A stretch of 47,435 nt of DNA from Fidelibacterota bacterium (GTDB taxonomy: Bacteria; Fidelibacterota; UBA8477; JABMPR01), in contig JABMOS010000074.1 of assembly GCA_013203185.1 (NCBI GenBank), forward strand, positions 1-47,435. Direction: 5' to 3'. The notes below the pieces were generated by a model. It did no database searches. It worked only from the letters and a program-made list of their open reading frames with translations, and was not told the DNA's origin. Of this stretch, positions 46,048 through 47,435 are shown in pieces. Within the stretch, counting starts at the first letter, position 1, and every line of letters begins with the position of its first letter. The position numbers and the translations under genes are program-made.

Positions 46048-46654
46048 TAAGTGTTTGTTATATATATAATAATCATATGTATATATCCCACATCCCCAGA
46101 ATCCGTATACGCAGATTGGTATACGCAACTATTCTCTCACCTACCATTATTTGGCAGATGAACATTTTAAGTAAATCATTTAACAAATCAAAATATAATT
46201 GTAGTCCTAAATTTTGAGCTCTTGTAATGTCAATTATCCCTAGAATTTTCTGCGAAATTCTTTCCACATGAACAGCAGAACCAATGTATATAGCGATTTT
46301 TATTCGTAACTTACCCGCTCGGTGGTAGTAGCACTCTTTTCACACCCCTTTGTGGCAGCCCTTGTGTCTTCTTATATCTGTGAATCTGTTGCAGCATCTT
46401 TGCCACAATCAGTACACAGTGAATGCACATAACCATTTGCTGACACATATGGATCGTGTGTTGTGGTTTTTCAACAGCGACCACACCATGTGCTTATGAA
46501 ACCCGTCATGTTTAATCTGCTTAGGTCTCGACACAGCAGTCATTTGATTGTAGTTCTCTAGCTGAGGTTGATAAGTCATAATGTGTCTGCCAACGCCAGC
46601 GTCAACATCTGAGAAGTATCACAGATGTTACCCTAATCGTTACTACTGAATTGA
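46048..46654. other. About 600 bases with no intact gene
   Basis: This AT-rich stretch lies between the tRNA fragment and the group II intron. It contains a direct repeat GTATACGCA at 46105-46113 and 46119-46127 (14-base period). On the minus strand, 46491 to 46372 gives a zinc-ribbon-like reading (CGRC, then LCTDCGKDA) interrupted by a TGA at 46473-46471. A 64-codon open frame at 46073-46267 has no recognisable features. I see no complete gene; it may be decayed mobile DNA. Confidence 0.5.
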
Positions 46655-46694
46655 GTCGAGTAGGCAGGGGGAATTGCACCCCGAGCCTCTCACA

Positions 46695-46728
46695 GAACCG
46701 TACGTGACAGTCTCCCGTCATACGGCTC
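46695..46728 (-). ncRNA. Group II intron domain V
   Basis: This is exactly 34 bases on the minus strand: GAGCCGTA pairs with TACGGTTC (AGC triad present), a two-base CG bulge, then TGACGG/CTGTCA capped by a GAGA (GNRA) tetraloop. Length, triad, bulge and loop all match the conserved catalytic domain V. Confidence 0.92.
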
Positions 46729-46740
46729 TTCCAAACAAAC

Positions 46741-47435
46741 TCATCCAGTAAATCCATGTTTCCAATGAACAAATATTCCTGGGTAATATCTCATCATTCG
46801 TTTCAACCATCCATAGGATTTCGCATAAGTTAACAACTTATACTTTCGTCTCGCCCACTTGGCCAGACGAATGTTCAGTAATCTGAATATTCTCCCCAGC
46901 TCTGACGGACGAAACTTACCATAGTAGAAAAGCCAACCACGAATCTTCGCTGAAAGTGCCTTGGCCAATCCATGGATATCATACATCACCCATTTGTGAA
47001 TTGCCAATCTGCGTAGTTCACCGATTATTCGCTGCTCACTTTTCTTGCTTATGGCTGGTCGATAACCCCAGAATTTCTCACCCGTAGATTTCGCACAAAG
47101 CCTCGGTTTGAATGTGAATCCCAGAAAGTCAAAAGATACAGGTATATTCTTAGTCTCTTTATGAAACCTCGCAGTGCGATAACAATATACGATCTTGGTC
47201 TTCTCTGGATGCACTTCCAATGAGTACTGCTTCAGTCTTGACTTCAACTTATCCAGTATGAAATAGGATTGCTCCATACTTCGGGTATGGATTACGATGT
47301 CGTCAGCATACCGCTCAAACACTATACGGGGTTGCGTATTTGCCAACCAGAGGTCAAAAGCTTCATGCAGATAGAGGTTCGCCAATAACGGACTTATAAC
47401 ACCTCCTTGAGGTGTCCCTTTGTCCCTTACATGCA
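46741..47435 (-). CDS. Group II intron reverse transcriptase/maturase (N-terminus beyond window)
   Basis: The frame is open to the right edge, so the start is not visible. An internal ATG is not the real start, because conserved residues lie before it: 'VRDKGTPQGGVISPLL' (RT block 4, around 47380-47430). The catalytic 'FERYADDIVIH' (YADD), 'EVHPEKTKIVY' and 'FDFLGFTF' follow. The maturase X domain has 'ALSAKIRGWLFYYGKF', the usual RGW-YY pattern. The protein ends at 'HWKHGFTG' with no HNH endonuclease domain. It supports splicing and retromobility of the surrounding intron, and the stop lies 12 bases before domain V. Confidence 0.93.
   Translation of the reverse strand, partial: HVRDKGTPQGGVISPLLANLYLHEAFDLWLANTQPRIVFERYADDIVIHTRSMEQSYFILDKLKSRLKQYSLEVHPEKTKIVYCYRTARFHKETKNIPVSFDFLGFTFKPRLCAKSTGEKFWGYRPAISKKSEQRIIGELRRLAIHKWVMYDIHGLAKALSAKIRGWLFYYGKFRPSELGRIFRLLNIRLAKWARRKYKLLTYAKSYGWLKRMMRYYPGIFVHWKHGFTG

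Larger units (their letters stand above)
46655..47435 (-). mobile_element. Group II intron, 3' part (5' part beyond window)
   Basis: The minus strand carries an intron-encoded reverse transcriptase, then domain V (46728-46695) and domain VI ending at about 46655. Domain VI folds as GAG/CTC, GGC/GCC and GGGG/CCCC. An unpaired A at 46661, seven bases from the predicted 3' end (...CTCGAC), fits the branch-point adenosine. The insertion lies in the gene-poor region beyond the tRNA remnant. The 5' end and the host exon cannot be seen. Confidence 0.85.

Noticed and set aside
45864-46091. 75-codon minus-strand open frame across the tRNA fragment
   Set aside because: Its KPGVGGSNPPPATK stretch is a translation of the tRNA T-arm and acceptor, not a protein.
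46073-46267. 64-codon minus-strand open frame
   Set aside because: No recognisable motif and no convincing ribosome site, and it lies in AT-rich, decayed-looking DNA; not called as a gene.
1-47435. SusD-like protein, CRISPR array, rRNA, intact tRNA, phage structural genes
   Set aside because: I looked for helical SusD lipoproteins, regular short direct-repeat arrays, rRNA-like stretches and phage genes and saw none. Repeats in the window are long protein-domain repeats or isolated palindromes.

Overview
The window looks like a marine or otherwise polysaccharide-degrading bacterium from the Fibrobacteres-Chlorobi-Bacteroidetes neighbourhood, but not a typical Bacteroidetes. My best guess is Ca. 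Marinimicrobia (SAR406) or a relative such as Calditrichaeota or Ignavibacteriota. The basis is the combination of a TonB receptor, a PorV-like protein, secreted proteins ending in FlgD-like type IX secretion (T9SS) sorting domains (YPNPFNP motif), multi-domain CotH proteins, and the absence of any recognisable SusD. This placement is inference; there is no rRNA or ribosomal protein gene to fix it.

About 43 kb of the window reads as one carbohydrate-utilisation locus. I infer that it acts on beta-1,3-glucan of the laminarin type (beta-1,3 backbone with beta-1,6 branches). Bases 1-11000 (minus strand) hold an import module, in transcription order: an SSS sodium/solute symporter, a secreted CBM9-like glycan-binding protein, a TonB-dependent receptor, a 1165-residue T9SS-sorted partner and a PorV-like protein that runs off the left edge. 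Bases 11316-15601 (minus strand) hold a tightly packed sensor module: a membrane-anchored sugar-binding protein without ABC permeases, a histidine kinase and an NtrC-type sigma-54 activator. Facing it at 15981, a GH3 lipoprotein and a CotH protein run on the plus strand. Their shared upstream region carries a 12-bp perfect inverted repeat and a good sigma-54 -24/-12 element. A GH5 enzyme and a second CotH protein follow on the minus strand, then a MATE exporter on the plus strand.

Bases 27637-43094 (plus strand) form a second operon: a GH2-type TIM-barrel lipoprotein, a ROK regulator, a GPH-family transporter with a large inserted periplasmic domain, a GH30 lipoprotein, a GH149/GH161-type beta-1,3-glucan phosphorylase, a GH17 lipoprotein and a giant repeat-built surface glycan-binding protein. 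A strong intrinsic terminator closes it. A perfect 9-bp-arm palindrome upstream of this operon is a candidate operator. The inferred flow is surface capture, cleavage by GH17/GH5/GH30/GH3, outer-membrane import through the TonB receptor, inner-membrane import by GPH/SSS carriers, then cytosolic phosphorolysis to glucose-1-phosphate.

The right end is different. An FtsX/MacB-type permease has an exact FNR-consensus palindrome upstream. Beyond it lie a small structured transcript candidate, a tRNA(CAT) 3' fragment with its terminator but no 5' half, about 600 bases with no intact gene, and the 3' part of a group II intron with domains V and VI and a partial reverse transcriptase. This looks like the edge of an integrated accessory region.
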